This document shows positions 41,477-57,018 of a stretch of 64,000 nt of DNA, in pieces (the stretch's first letter is position 1; each line of letters opens with the position of its first letter). Under the pieces are notes generated by a model. It saw only the letters and a list, made by a program, of their open reading frames with translations. It did not search any database and had not been told where the DNA came from. The translations under genes were made by a program, and so were the position numbers. Where the stretch lies: positions 25,614 to 89,613 of the forward strand of contig JAOPGA020000668.1 in assembly GCA_026419775.2 (NCBI GenBank). Reading direction: 5' to 3'. This stretch comes from Acrasis kona. Its lineage: Eukaryota; Heterolobosea; Eutetramitea; Acrasida; Acrasidae.

Positions 41477-44400
41477 TTAATCATCATCATCATCATCAAC
41501 ATCTTGTTCAAATGTAAACAAATCAGATAAATACACGACGCCGCTCTTATTTCTAATTCCAGTAACATTAACCGGTTCCAAACCAACCGCTCTCTCCTCG
41601 TCCTCCTCATCCTCCTCGATTCGATTCCTCGTAACATTTTCAACCTTTACATCATGATGATCGCCAAAGTAATTTTGATTCATTGCATTTTTAATTAATC
41701 CATGACTAATTGCATTCGATCCAAAATCATCAACAATCACATCATCGTCATCGCCAGCTCCATCCTCTTTCAAAAAATCAAAAAATGTCAATTCTTTTTT
41801 CTTGATGGATTGAATCGTGGCGGATGGACATGTTTTCGAATTCTTTTTTATTCTTGGTTGATCCTTATTCACTTTGATTCGAATGTGATGATAAGGTTTG
41901 GGTGCAATGAGCGAACGAAGCGATTGGTACATGATTGAAATTTGATGAGATTGATTCGAATGGACCAGATGAAAATGATTTTTTTTCACATTTAATAAAC
42001 TCATGTGATCTTGTATGGTATCCAATTGACTCGTATATAAGCTCATTAACGACTGTTTATCCAAATTCGAATTTACAAATTTGACCGATTCCATCCCATC
42101 TCCCGTTTGATTCGATTTGATTAAAGATTGATGATGATGATGATGAGATTGATTCAAAGATTTGAGCGAATGAGGAGTGCACAACATGCAAAAAGATGCA
42201 TTTTTGAAATCCAAACAATTCGAATGAAAAAAATGTCCACAAGAAAATAATTTCAAATACGAATCGTTGCTCCACTTGAACGCTAATTCCTTCTCGCAAA
42301 TCAAACAATTCATTCGAACGGATGATTTCACGCAGGGACTCGTTTTCGATCGAATCCACGAACGAGTCAATTCGGAAACGTCGTCGTTCAAAAATACATT
42401 CGATTGAATCCAATTGGATCGAATGTCATTTTGTTTTTTTAACATTTGTAAAATAATGTACAAGTGCTCATCGTTGTGATTGGTGGGACACGAATCTTGG
42501 TTGATCAACTTGTCTAGTATTTGCGAGACGTCATCTAAACTATTCATCATTCCATTCAATATCATATCCAAACACTTTTTGTAAATATTTTGTAACCACA
42601 GATTCGATAAATGAGTATGATTGGAAACTTTTTTCGACGATGATTTTGAAATTGATTCTTGACGTAATGATTCGTTCAATTTGATTTGAATTTTGGATAA
42701 TTTCTTTTTCGAATTGAATTGTCGATCGGTATATTTGATGATTGATTCTTGATCATTCTTGATGGTTGCTTTTTTTAATTGTTCGCCAAAAAATGAAATT
42801 TGAGCTTGTAAGCTGGATTCTTGATTTTTATATTTTTCGATCGAATCTTTTACCACTTCGACGTTGGATGATGATGACGATCTGATTTTTAATAATGGAA
42901 CGGAAAATCGATCCCATAAATTATACCACAGTGATTTGATCGTCTTTTCGTTATAAGTCTTTCTTAATGTATTCCTCATGCACATTTGAATCACGTTCGA
43001 TAATTTATTATATAATTGTAAATGTATAAATTCATCACGTTCTACCGATTGATTTGAATTTGGTAAATTTGGAATGTCATCAGTCGACGATTCGAAAATT
43101 TCATCATTTGGATCTAATTGAATGCTCGATTGAATTAAATATTGATTCAAATCATTCCATTTCAAATCAATGAACGAAAAATCAATCGCTTTGATCAATT
43201 CTCCTCTCTTTTCATATAACAAATTAACGGCATCAACAATGTTATATTTTTTACATTTTTGTAAAATTTCATCATTCCATTGTAAATGATGATTGCTGCT
43301 AGATGAAGTAGAAGAAGAAGTAGATGTAGATGACGAATCAAATTGTTGAATTAAATAATTTGGTAATTGATCAGCATCATATTCGCACATTAATAAAATA
43401 TACTTGATTCGTAACGTTACGTACTCTTCTTGATTTAATGAGGATTGATTTTTTGAATCATCATTTTGAATTTGATTCGATGATTCCATTCTTTTGAATA
43501 AGCAACGTAAATAAATGAACAAATCTTTTTGATTTTTAAAAGTCGATAATTTTTGAATGATTTGTAAATGTAAATCAGGATAATGGGTCCATATGAACTC
43601 GACGGTTGATTCTGCTGATTTTTGTAATAATTGATGGAAGTGCGTGATGATGGCTTGTTTGATTTGTGAATGATTCAAATCATGGAACGGAACGTGAGAT
43701 TGATTCTTCAAGAAATTAAAAATGGATTGATTATCGGATGATGTGGATTGAATGTTGTGTTGTAGGTGACACAAGAGAGCTTTATCAAATTCGCCAATTC
43801 GTTGATAAAAGTAAATTGCCAATTTGAAGAATCCAATCTGAACGATCGATTGGATGAATTGATTTTTGGAATCATTACCGACGGGAGAAGAAGGAGACGA
43901 AAAGGACGAAGTACAAGATGTTTGCATCCAATTTTCGAATTCAAAATCAGAAATTTCATTTTCGAATAAAAATTCGATTTGATTTTGAATTTCAATTCGA
44001 TCATGTTCATGATGATGATGATCACCATGACGAGATGACAAAAAGAATTTTAATAATTGATGAAATAATTTGGATTGAAATGGTAATATTCGATTGCTCA
44101 TGAACAATAACAAGAAGGAATAAAAACAATAATAATCGATTTGATTCGCTCGTTTTAAAATCAAATCACAAATTTCCATTCGATTCCATTTCTGACCAAC
44201 GCGATCATCGCCATCGCCATTACGTAATGGACTGGATGGACCGTCATCATAAAATGATATGCTCAATAATTGAATCAATTGTTCGAAATGTGAATTGCAA
44301 ATCACGTTCAAATCATTCAACAAGAATTCGATCGCTTTACATTTCAAATCAAATGCATCATTCAATAATCTACCCTCCAAACAATTCTTTAAATAATCAA

Positions 44401-46793
44401 TGGTGGTTTCTATTTTAGAGGGATCGCTCCATGATTTCAAATTCATGAATTGTGAATCATGATTTGTTAATGGAAACGAAATTGGATTCGTAAATGTATA
44501 CAAATAAGCCTTGTATAATTTATGATCATATTTCAAATAAAGTGATTTGATCAATCGAATCAATTCATGATTTTCGTGATTGATTTCATTCAAATCGATG
44601 CTCATGATTACATTTTGAATTTGATCCAATTTAGAATCATCATTTCGAACGTATTCTTGTTCTAATTGATGAATGATGCGTGTTAATAAATTAATGATTT
44701 TTTTTGATTTTAATTTTCCAAATTGATTCAATTTGGATCGAATTAAATTCAAAATGATTTGCGATTTGTTTAATTCTTTATACCATTCATATAATTCCCA
44801 TAAAATATCGAATATAAAATCATCGTCGTCATCTTGATTAGAATTCTTCAATTGAATCAAGTGATTGATGCACGTGAGCATGGTTGATTCATAAATGTCA
44901 TCTTGATGTTCGTTTTCGATTCCAATGGCTATCGAATCGCTTATGGAATGTTTTGCATATTGAATTAAAAAATCACTGACGATGGTTTTTAATGTCAATT
45001 TGCGAATGGAATCTGAATTTCGAGGCAATCCAAATAAATGATCGTTCGAATCATGATCATCTCCATTGTACATTTGTAAAACTAATTCCAGAGCATGTGA
45101 ATAAAATCCTAATTTTTGTAATTTGGTAATGCGTTGATTCCACGGTATGATTTGGATCATTTGAATCACGAACGAATGTAAATGTCGATGGAATAAAAAT
45201 AAAAGTGGAGAGGATCTTGTGAGCGAAATGTGATTTGATTGTTTTTGGAATGATTGATTATGAATCATGAATGTGATCGAGAACGAATGGGTCATTGGGA
45301 TGACATCGATGATTTTGAGATTTGAAATGTTGATGAGTTGGATGGAATCAATGAGGATTACGTATAAAAGTTGATTGTTTAGGAAATGGAGTCCGATGCA
45401 ATCCGTTGAGAATTTGAACGATTGGGTTGATTGTAAAGTGTTTTTGAAATGAAAAGTTGATGTATTGGATGATGACGAATGATGTAATTCGTATACTTGT
45501 AGATTATTGTCAACGTTGAAAGCCAGGAGCGGTAAATCTGTTTTTGGTTTCGTGCCGATTGGATAATCTCCATCAAGCGTCATGACACGTTTCCATTCAA
45601 TGTTTGATTTTTGTGAATGATTTGATTTTGTGAATACTGGTTTGTCAAAGGATTGAATTAATGTGTAGAGTTGGATTTGTGAATGGATGGGCGTGTAGTA
45701 GACGGATACTTGAAGGTCGGTTGCGATCGCGAAAATGAGGTAAGAATCATAAGCGGTTGGTATTTCTGATCTCGGTAATATTTTAACGTCGTGTATGTGT
45801 TCGGAGGTATGACTGCTTGTGAAGGAAAATGTGGTTGACTTCCAGGTGGACTGAAGTAGATCTAGTCTTGTTAGGATTTGATTCTTAAAGTCGGATACTA
45901 GCAACGAACATTGTGAAGATGAATAAAAGTGTTCGAGTTTGTCAACGTTTTTGATTCCAAATACTGAAGCGTCGGCTTGGAAAATGGGTTTGAACGTTTG
46001 AACGTCCCATCCGACGATTTGTAGGTTAGAATAACAACATATTAGGGTTGTGCAGCTTCTTCCCGAAATGGTCAACCTTGGTCCCCATACACAATGTAGA
46101 ATGGTAATGTAGTCATTTTTGTTTTGTTTCTTTACTGATCCGAGAATGCCCAACCTCTTTTGTTTGTTGGTGTCATAGAGTATGACCAGTCCACGGTCAG
46201 TTGTAAGAGCGGTGACTGTTGTTGATGGGCAAATGGACTTGACGGACCCGATGCGTTTGGATACTTGTTCTGAAGTTAGTTGAGATTCGATCTCGGATAA
46301 CTCCAACGTCTCTGTTATGCTCTTTGCTTGTTGGAGTTCGGATAATGTTTGCTTTGCATGTTGTTATCAATTATGAAAAAGTTCAACATACACCAATATT
46401 ATGCTTCTTCACTACTTCTTTTGTTTTATTCTGTTTCTTGAAGCGCTCTTGGTCCCTTATAATGATATCGATGACTTTCTTCTCATCCTCATCAAATTCA
46501 TACTCGTGTATTGAGGGTAATATGACCTCGCGAGTAACAAGCTTTGGCTGTTCAGGTTGATCATTCGGTGTGACATCATCCAAATCATCGATAGAATTTA
46601 AAAGGCCTTCCAAGTCCTTGACTGACAACTCATTTTTGGTTGGTGCGACTGGATTTTCTGTTTGAACGTTTTGTGTTTCTTGTCTTGAATCAAACTTAAA
46701 TTTCTTCTTGTCATCTTCATCGTCCTCGTCGTCGGAAAAGTCATTGAGGAGACTGTCAAGAGACATGATCTCAACACCGTGTACACCTGACAT
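41477..46793 (-). CDS. VPS8: Vacuolar protein sorting protein VPS8 (CORVET subunit)
   Basis: Two exons (46392-46793 and 41477-46351; 40-nt intron) encode about 1758 aa. The long second frame has no ATG near its 5' end; an upstream exon in the same frame supplies MSGVHGVEIMSLDSLLNDFS and an acidic stretch. Then come a beta-propeller (TTLICCYSNLQIVGWDVQ), the VPS8 core (WNQRITKLQKLGFYSHALEL, YAKHSISDS, KAYLYTFTNPISFPLT, NCLEGRLLND), a clathrin-like helical solenoid and a C-terminal RING-H2 (CLICEKELAF, CGHFFHSNCLDF, CMLC). VPS8 tethers early endosomes via Rab5. The propeller and RING are conserved but the middle is swollen by Ser/Asn/Asp/His/Gln-rich insertions, including poly-Asp and poly-Ser. 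About 350 residues longer than human VPS8. Confidence 0.8.
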
Positions 46794-46881
46794 TCTGATT
46801 GTTTGTTGTAAATGTGACAATTGACATCATTTTTGCACATTTGCCCTCAATCTACAAATTATTGCGGACAATATATTTTTA

Positions 46882-48236
46882 TTAAGATTTTTCAACAATA
46901 GCAGGGGAGGGTGTATCAAACAGCATTTGTTTGGATTTTTCAACCAGTTCCAAGTAGTCGCTAACTGTTGATAAATCCTCTAGCGCCCAGTACGGTATAT
47001 CAGTCTTATATTCCCAGACAGGTTCAGTATTGTGCAAGTAGTTATATGCGTGCAAAAAGATCATTCCATCACGTAATACTTCTTCTTTTGTGTGAACTCT
47101 CTTTTCTTTGACACAGTCGTTGCACAAGCTGTCTGTTTCAAAAAGAGGCTCAGAATTAGATACTTCTTCGACAGGTTCAGAGTTTTCACTTTCGTCACGC
47201 TTGACTCTTTTTGATGGCTGTTCGATTTGTTCTTCCTCTGTTACCTCTTGATTTTTTCTTTTATCAACAAAGGAGGAATTATATAACGAGTCATTTGCAA
47301 TAGGATAGCCAAGGGCTTCAAGATGAACACGAATTTGATGAGTTCGACCAGTAATTGGTCTGCACAACAACAGAGAAGTATTTTGTTCTTTATTGTAACA
47401 AAGTCCATAAAAGAAAGTACATGAATCATGTGTTCCGTCTTGACTGGCTGTCCAAGTTCCTGCTCTTTTATCTTTGGAAGATATTTTAAATCTGGCTGTT
47501 ACTATTTCACCCATGGGTTTAAACTCTCCTGTCACTTTAGCAAAGTATATTTTTTTAAGACTGTTGGAGCGAGACATCATTTCTGCACCTACACCCTGCG
47601 CGTATTCTTTGCTGCGGGCGATAATCAGTACGCCGGAAGTATGAACATCAATTCTATGGATGGCTTAAAATACATTAACACTACCACAAAAGAAGAGAAA
47701 TTTTACGGAAGAGATCCTTCAGATTGTACTCGTGTTCCAAAATGTAAGTAATACTGTTTTTTTTGTACCGACCGCAGGGATGTACAGGTAAACCAGAAGG
47801 TTTTTCGACGACATAAACATTCTTGTCGACGTGTAGAAATTTTATTGGCTGGTCGATCACCTGATCCGAGCATTATAAACATTGTTCGTGAAGACTTACG
47901 GGCGGTTCGTGACGATGTACTTTGTGTGCGATCTTTTGATTGTCTTGTATTTTAGTGTTGGGTGTGACTGTTTTGTCTGAAACAGTGAGCTTGCCTGCTT
48001 CTATTGCTTTTGTCTAAATGTTAATCCACATCAATTTTTTAATGTACCAAATATTCTTTCCCGTAATGTGGGAACTCCTGCGTATAAATCTCGAGTAATT
48101 CGCGCCCTAACCACCTCTTTTTCGAATGTGTGATGAATTCGGAATAGTAGGGTTTGACACATCGAAGTCCGTTCCTGAAATAATATTCATCTGTACGTTT
48201 CGTTTGCTGTGGATAGCTTTCGACTTGATGTGTCAT
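46882..48236 (-). CDS. RPUSD2: RNA pseudouridine synthase RPUSD2/Rib2-like
   Basis: Four exons (48048-48236, 47900-48013, 47707-47860, 46882-47663) with introns of 34, 39 and 43 nt encode 412 aa. An S4-like N-terminal part (YFRNGLRCVKPYYSEF, HSKKRWLGRELLEIY) contains KIAHKVHRHEPP, then VYVVEKPSGLPVHPCGRYKKNSI and PIHRIDVHTSGVLIIARS. HRID carries the catalytic Asp, and RPITGRTHQIRVHL is the RluA signature. KVHRHEPP and VHPCGR are specific to the RPUSD2/Rib2 clade, which modifies tRNA position 32 or mRNA. A charged insert (about residues 290-340, rich in Glu/Ser/Lys) separates the last helices. The gene is divergent from the deubiquitinase, ATGs 47 bp apart. Confidence 0.9.
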
Positions 48237-48282
48237 TGGACGTTACAATGTAAAGTTGTTTGCGCAATAATCTCATGCACCC

Positions 48283-51372
<3,090 letters not shown>

Positions 51373-51919
51373 AAATAATAAACTTTGATTTTCAAAAATG
51401 TCTACCTTGTTTTAGTGATTCAAGTTGGTAGTTTATTTGATATTCTATTAACGATAATATCCGAGACCTTTGATTAGATAGGATGGTAGAGAGATCATCA
51501 ACTTGCCATCCCATTATTGTCGATAGATGCTGAGAGGCTATTTAGTAACATGTCATGTTGGTCATATCTTTGATGGTTTTCAGAAACAAACATTACTCAG
51601 TATACCATATCATTTTCCTCTTAAAAGTAATGAAGTTGATTTGAAATAGAATAACCTGACGTCCGATGTGTTTTAATTTAAAATTGTGAGTATTCCTACT
51701 TATGATTTTAGAAAGTGTTACATCTTTTCTCGTAAAAATAGAATTGTGACATTTATACCAGCTGCTTTTCAAACAGCTATCAAGATCGTTCTACGTTGCT
51801 TGATTATTGACAGGAGGTGATTCGCCGTTGCTGCTTCTAAATAAAAATTGTATACCAAATTTAGAGTCAACCGCAATAACCCCCTGAAACGGCCACCTCA
51901 CACTACTCTACACCACAAT
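51373..51919. other. Intergenic
   Basis: About 550 bp before the PP2C gene. AT-rich, with no coding stretch, repeat or RNA gene recognised. The minus-strand frame at 51898-52104 overlaps the PP2C exon and is a shadow. Confidence 0.45.
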
Positions 51920-53113
51920 ATGCTAGAGCAGCCGTCTTCTTCCTTCTTGACGGCCTGCCTTCTATTCGTCGCTGCAAGTCTACCTGCCATCATAATATAT
52001 CGCCTCTTCCTCATATACCGCAAACGCATGGATGAGGTTTGTACAACTATAATACCTGAAGTAAACACAATCACAACCCCATACAAGTCACAGAAAATTA
52101 TCAAGAAGGACGAATTGGAGCTTCAAAAACCTACCCCAGTCCCAGTAAAGGATGAAGTGAAAATTACACAAGAAACACCCCAAACAGTTTCAAAATCTTT
52201 TAAGTTGTCGAGTGGAGTGCGGTACGTACCGAAAGACGGAAATAGAACTGGCTACAATAATCCCAACAGGCCTAATGCCGGAGAAGATGCTTTTTTCGTA
52301 TACAACAACAATGACGTTGGCTCTCGTCTAGTCGGTGCTCTCGGAGTAGCTGACGGAGTAGGTGGCTACGGCGAGCTCGGCGTCGACGCAGGTCTCATGG
52401 CTTGGCAAATGATGGAGAATTCTGTCGAGAACTTCAAATTAGTGGGCTCGAGAGAGCTCTACCGTACACCAAGAGAAATACTTCACAGAAGTTATGAGAA
52501 AATCGTGAACGAGAAGCAAGTGGAATGTGGTGGTACAACAGCTTGTCTAGTAAGCATCTTTAAGGACGCCACAACGGACAACATGTTTTTGAACTATAGC
52601 AACCTCGGAGATAGTGGATTCCTTTTGGTAAGAAACGGAGAAGTTGTGTTTAGGACAGTTGACCAGACGCACTACTTTAACGCACCCTATCAGTTGGCCA
52701 TACCTCCCAAAGGTAGAGTTGTTTTGATGAACGACCCTAACGAGTCGGACACCCTTTATGAAGAAGACTTAATTACTGTCAAGGAAGGTGACTACATAAT
52801 ACTTGCCACGTAAGTTTAATTAAAAGTGTTTGATTTAACCATCAAAAGCGACGGAATGTGGGATAACGTATTTGATGAGGACGTTGTGGAAGTTCTTCAG
52901 AAAAACATTATACAGCACGGAAGTGACATTGAGAAAATAGTAGATAGCACAAGCGAAGAACTATTAAGCAAAACATATGCCATATCTGTCAACACACCTT
53001 CGCCGACATTAACACCTTTTCAAAGGTATGCTCAACAATTCAGAAGGAACTGGGTTGGTGGAAAGGTCGACGACATCACATTAGTTGTAGCTTGTATTTC
53101 TATTAAAGAATAA
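51920..53113 (+). CDS. Membrane-anchored PP2C phosphatase, PPTC7-like
   Basis: Exons 51920-52809 and 52849-53113 with a 39-nt intron give 384 aa. The open frame extends 24 codons upstream but starts with TTG, so I place the ATG at 51920. An N-terminal transmembrane helix (SFLTACLLFVAASLPAIIIYRLF) is followed by a linker and the PP2C/PPTC7 core: NAGEDAFFV, GVADGVGGYGELGVDAG (metal Asp), CGGTTACLVSIF, NLGDSGFLLVRNGEVVF, LATDGMWDNV and GKVDDITLVV. PPTC7-type phosphatases act in mitochondria (coenzyme Q and mitophagy control); here the helix could anchor it to the outer membrane or ER. Catalytic aspartates are intact. Confidence 0.9.
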
Positions 53114-53239
53114 ACGCATTCTTGTTTACTTTGTGTCATTGTATTTTTTTGACGTCAGTTTCGGAGTCGAAAAGGAGATTGTATTTTTGATCCCTTAACC
53201 CAACCTTTGTTTCACAATATTTTCAAAAGTATCAAAACC

Positions 53240-54147
53240 ATGACCAAGCGAGAGGTGAAGGTCGGTGTTATACAGCACAAGTGGCATGAAGATGCCTCCG
53301 AACACGCGAAAGCGATCAGAGATGGTGTGGAGAAGGCCTCTAAACAAGGAGCACAGTTGGTCCTCTTGCAGGAACTAACACTACATCGCTACTTTGGAGA
53401 CAAGGAAAAGACTGATTTCGAGGAGATTTCAAAGCTTGCAGAAGATCTAGAAACTGGCCCAACGTTTCAACTGTGTAGTACGTTAGCAAAAGAGTACAAC
53501 TTGTACATTGTGGGATCCATCTATGAAAAGGCAAGCACTGGGAAGTTTTACAATACTGCAATCATCGTCAACAACGAGGGTGGTTTGAAATCCTACACAC
53601 GAAAGCAGCACATTCCAGATTCTGAAGGGTATAGAGAGGCTTACTTCTTTGGACCAGGGGACTCTGATTACCCAGTTCACGATTTGGGTTTCATTAAAAT
53701 TGCCGTACCAACTTGTTGGGATCAATGGTAACGTGACACATTCACCACATCAACTAAAGAATTAATAGGTTCCCGGAAGTTGCCAGAATTTATGCACTGA
53801 AAGGAGCAGAACTAATCCTCTACCCTACGGCCATTGGTTCAGAGCCTGAAGATAAAGATTTTAACACTCAACCCATGTGGGAGAGGGTCATGGTCGGTCA
53901 TTCTACTGCAAACGGAATTTTTGTTGCGGCCGCTAACAGAGTTGGTTTTGAGGGTTTAATCACATTTTATGGAAGTAGCTTCATTACCGACGCCATGGGA
54001 AACATTATCGCGAAGGCGTCAAGGACAGAACCAGAAGTAGTCGTTGCCACATTAGACTTTGAAAAGTTTGACATGTACCGAAGGATCTTCCCATTCTTGA
54101 ATGTGAGGCAACCAGAGACATATTCACTACTTACACAAAAACAATAA
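53240..54147 (+). CDS. Nitrilase-superfamily amidohydrolase, N-carbamoylputrescine amidase-like
   Basis: Exons 53240-53727 and 53769-54147 (41-nt intron) give 288 aa, the normal length. The open frame begins upstream at a TTG; the ATG at 53240 starts MTKREVKVGVIQHKW. The Glu-Lys-Cys triad is visible: LLQELTLHRYF (Glu), YTRKQHIPDSEGYREAYFFGPGD (Lys) and IAVPTCWDQWFPEVAR (Cys). The PDxxGYxExxFFxPGD and CWDQWFPE motifs are typical of plant and bacterial N-carbamoylputrescine amidase (AguB/CPA), the last step from agmatine to putrescine. The intron falls inside the CWDQW motif. An agmatine deiminase partner is not in this window. Confidence 0.92.
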
Positions 54148-54185
54148 AAACAATTTGGTTTATTATGACCACAAATGTAGAAACG

Positions 54186-55994
54186 TTAAAAAATTAATTG
54201 AATGTCGGTAAACATTTGTTGGTTGGCTTTTTGTATCAAACTTGTTCCGAGTGTGTGCTCTCCCCACCACTTTGAGAGGGTTTTAATGTTTTTACTTCTC
54301 TCCATCAACATCTTCTTGTCACCCTCACCCAAAGTCGTGAAAATCTCAAAAACTAGAGCGGCGGACAAAGAGATGAATCGTATATTATAGTAGTAAAATG
54401 TATCAAAGCTACCAATTCTTAAAAGTATTTCAATCTTCTTATCTCTTGTGGCACTCTTAAGCGTTTTACTGACTGCGTGGATTTGTTGCATGCCCAGATG
54501 GTTGAAATTATTTATAATATATTCGTTTGCCTTAGGAAAGTGAGTCAGTAGTGGTAGATAACAGGCTACACAAACTATACTTGCTAAAATCCTAACAACA
54601 CTCGGTGCATCTCGGAGAGCCCGGCCGTGCAAATATCTCAAAATCTTGATTACAATTTCATCAGGAAGCGTAAAATTGATATTCGTTAGATCATCGAGGA
54701 GCATGAGAAGTACTCGATCTTCTTCGACAGTGTTGGAGTCAACATTTAAATTTTTTAATAAAGATATTAAACCACAACAGACATCTTTTGACCTGATCAA
54801 CACTTGATTGGCCATGATGATGAGTGGCTTCTTTACTGAGGGATTGTTTATGTACTTATGGAAGCGTGAAATAAGATTTTGATATTCTTCTAAACAATTC
54901 GACAAATCCACTTCGTCTGACATTATTAACATGGACGTGGCCTTTAGAGCCCATCGTAATATCGACATATTACAACATCTTAACGTTGATTGTTGGGTCA
55001 GCATTCTTCTAAACCTTGCTAGAATTTCGCTCCTGTGTTTCGGACCAATGTGCTCACTTAATAAACTTAACTGCCTCATACTTTGTTCCAAAAGATGGTT
55101 GTTTGTTTTTGAGGAGAATCCTACATTAACAAAACGTTTTTCGGTGTGCATCAACATTGAGCCGAGCCCAAACCTCTGTGGCAAGATTTGTTCAATTACA
55201 TTAATTTGTCCATAAAATCCATCTAAAAAAATAACAAGTTGTTGCTCAGAGATATCAAAACTGTCTAACAGCTTACAGCGATGCAAAATAATGTAGTTTG
55301 TATCTTGTATTGCACTCAAGATCACAGGTCTATTTAGTTGTTGTAAACAAACAAATTTAAGTTGATTTGTTGTGATGATCTTACTTTGATACACAAAACG
55401 GATCATTTGAACGACAATTATCATGTTAACATTAATGTTTCGTTCAAACAAACAATTCCCCAATAGTTGCCAAACTACATAATAATCCAATTTCGGCCTC
55501 AAACCAGATGGTGTGATCTTATCTTGATCGTATATTATACGTTTGTGCTTATCAAGTATTCTTAGAATGTTGTTTGGATCGAAGTCTTTAATAAACATAT
55601 CAATTGCAATCTTGCGAATCTCAAATCCTTTTTTGTCGCAACTTAGAATTTTAATTACTTCCAGGAACATTGAGTCAACAAAATCTTCATCTTGTATACA
55701 TACTCGACAAATAATATTTATGGAAAACATGGCCGCTCGACAATATTTCTTGGTCGCGGAATAGGTAACCATTTTCCCTGCAATATACTTGATTTTATCA
55801 CATGGTGATAACATTATATATTTAATTTCTGTCATACTCTTCTCTATATTTTTATATACAAGAAACTCATCCACCTCCTTATTGTTTTTAAACTCGATAA
55901 GTATTTTATTCAAGTTATCCTCATAATTGATACATGTGATTTTGTCGCGTGCATAATACTGGTTGTCTCTGCTTAGTGTATCAGGATGTGTCAT
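54186..55994 (-). CDS. Orphan 602-aa helical protein
   Basis: Single-exon gene with ATG at 55992-55994 and no motif I recognise. It is Ile/Leu/Asn-rich and mostly helical, with repeated 30-40-residue units such as LLGNCLFERNINVNMIIVVQ, LRWALKATSMLIMSDEVDLS and IVRILASIVCVACYLPLLTH. This suggests a HEAT- or FASTK/RAP-like solenoid; there is no clear RAP domain at the C-terminus. The Cys content is high and scattered. It converges with the amidohydrolase gene, stops about 40 bp apart. Its AT-rich codon use is stronger than the neighbouring gene's. Confidence 0.6.
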   Translation of the reverse strand: MTHPDTLSRDNQYYARDKITCINYEDNLNKILIEFKNNKEVDEFLVYKNIEKSMTEIKYIMLSPCDKIKYIAGKMVTYSATKKYCRAAMFSINIICRVCIQDEDFVDSMFLEVIKILSCDKKGFEIRKIAIDMFIKDFDPNNILRILDKHKRIIYDQDKITPSGLRPKLDYYVVWQLLGNCLFERNINVNMIIVVQMIRFVYQSKIITTNQLKFVCLQQLNRPVILSAIQDTNYIILHRCKLLDSFDISEQQLVIFLDGFYGQINVIEQILPQRFGLGSMLMHTEKRFVNVGFSSKTNNHLLEQSMRQLSLLSEHIGPKHRSEILARFRRMLTQQSTLRCCNMSILRWALKATSMLIMSDEVDLSNCLEEYQNLISRFHKYINNPSVKKPLIIMANQVLIRSKDVCCGLISLLKNLNVDSNTVEEDRVLLMLLDDLTNINFTLPDEIVIKILRYLHGRALRDAPSVVRILASIVCVACYLPLLTHFPKANEYIINNFNHLGMQQIHAVSKTLKSATRDKKIEILLRIGSFDTFYYYNIRFISLSAALVFEIFTTLGEGDKKMLMERSKNIKTLSKWWGEHTLGTSLIQKANQQMFTDIQLIF

Positions 55995-56162
55995 TATATA
56001 GATTTACAAACTTTATAAAACTTAACTCATTCATAATGTTTACAAACAACCTTGCTTTAGTATTAGTCAAACTACGAATTAGTACGTAAGGAGTAATAAT
56101 TCTCAAATAAATTGACTACCTATATAAATGACAATTCAATCATAATATTTGAGAATAAAAGG

Positions 56163-56831
56163 ATGAGCGACTCTCTGTTGATACTGCTTTCAGCTACTAA
56201 CATTGAGAGCTGTAGTAGCTTGATTATAGAAGAGGAATCGAATGTTGATGGGAGGGACACCCAAACGTTAAATTTTACTAGTTACATAAGGAGAGAGATT
56301 ATAATAGGTTCAACTCAAGCTAATAAGACCGAAGACTTATCTCCTGTTGCACAACGCACCACACCTGTAAGTAAGAAGGAAGTTGATGAAACTGGTAGTC
56401 AAGACGAAGTCATCATACAAGATGATCAAACGAGGGCCAGAAAAAGAAGAAGGGACAGAGGGAGAAAAGAGATTGATTGGAATATTCCCACAAAAACAAT
56501 ACACTGTCCATATAAGTGTGGTAAGAATTTCGAAAGTGGAATAGGCATTCAAAACCATCTCCAAAATCATCACGTCAAAGAGCAGCAAGAGAAGAAGATT
56601 AAGATACCCTTACCAACATTCAACTGTGAATACTGCCATTACACATCCAACCGCAAATCAAACCTCGAACGACACCTCAATAAATACCACAAAAACGACT
56701 ATTACAAAAAACTCCACGAAGAATTCAAAGAGTTTGAGGATAAGACAGAAGATCTCCAACACAGAGGGTTATTGCCACCAAAAAAAAGAATAAAGAGGCA
56801 ATTTGAGTTTGACCAAAATAGCCAGTCATAA
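56163..56831 (+). CDS. C2H2 zinc-finger protein (two fingers)
   Basis: The open frame starts with TTG at 56112; the first ATG is at 56163, giving 222 aa. A basic region (DDQTRARKRRRDRGRKEIDW) with a nuclear-localisation-like RKRRR lies before two C2H2 fingers: CPYKCGKNFESGIGIQNHLQNHH (long, C-x3-C-x12-H-x3-4-H) and CEYCHYTSNRKSNLERHLNKYH. A Lys/Glu helix and a KKRIKRQ tail follow. Two fingers and a basic patch suggest a sequence-specific DNA-binding regulator. The N-terminal 80 residues are Ser/Glu-rich. Targets unknown. Confidence 0.8.
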   Translation: MSDSLLILLSATNIESCSSLIIEEESNVDGRDTQTLNFTSYIRREIIIGSTQANKTEDLSPVAQRTTPVSKKEVDETGSQDEVIIQDDQTRARKRRRDRGRKEIDWNIPTKTIHCPYKCGKNFESGIGIQNHLQNHHVKEQQEKKIKIPLPTFNCEYCHYTSNRKSNLERHLNKYHKNDYYKKLHEEFKEFEDKTEDLQHRGLLPPKKRIKRQFEFDQNSQS

Positions 56832-57018
56832 ATTATTGTATTGTTAATAAATGCACACTTTGAATGTTGTAATTATTAATGTTGACTGGAACCATTGTTA
56901 ATATTGCTCTGCAGCGCCTTGTTTCAAACACGAGCAGCTTCTTCTATCTACAACTTCTTAGAACAAACATTTACTTGGTTTGTTGATAGAAGTGAATACC
57001 AACAGACATTATCGGTAC

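Noticed and set aside
46383-46820. Acidic 145-codon minus frame as a separate gene
   Set aside because: A 40-nt intron (46352-46391) joins it in frame to VPS8, whose long exon otherwise lacks an ATG.
48039-48236. 65-codon minus frame as a separate gene
   Set aside because: It joins by a 34-nt intron to the RPUSD2 reading frame and supplies its N-terminus.
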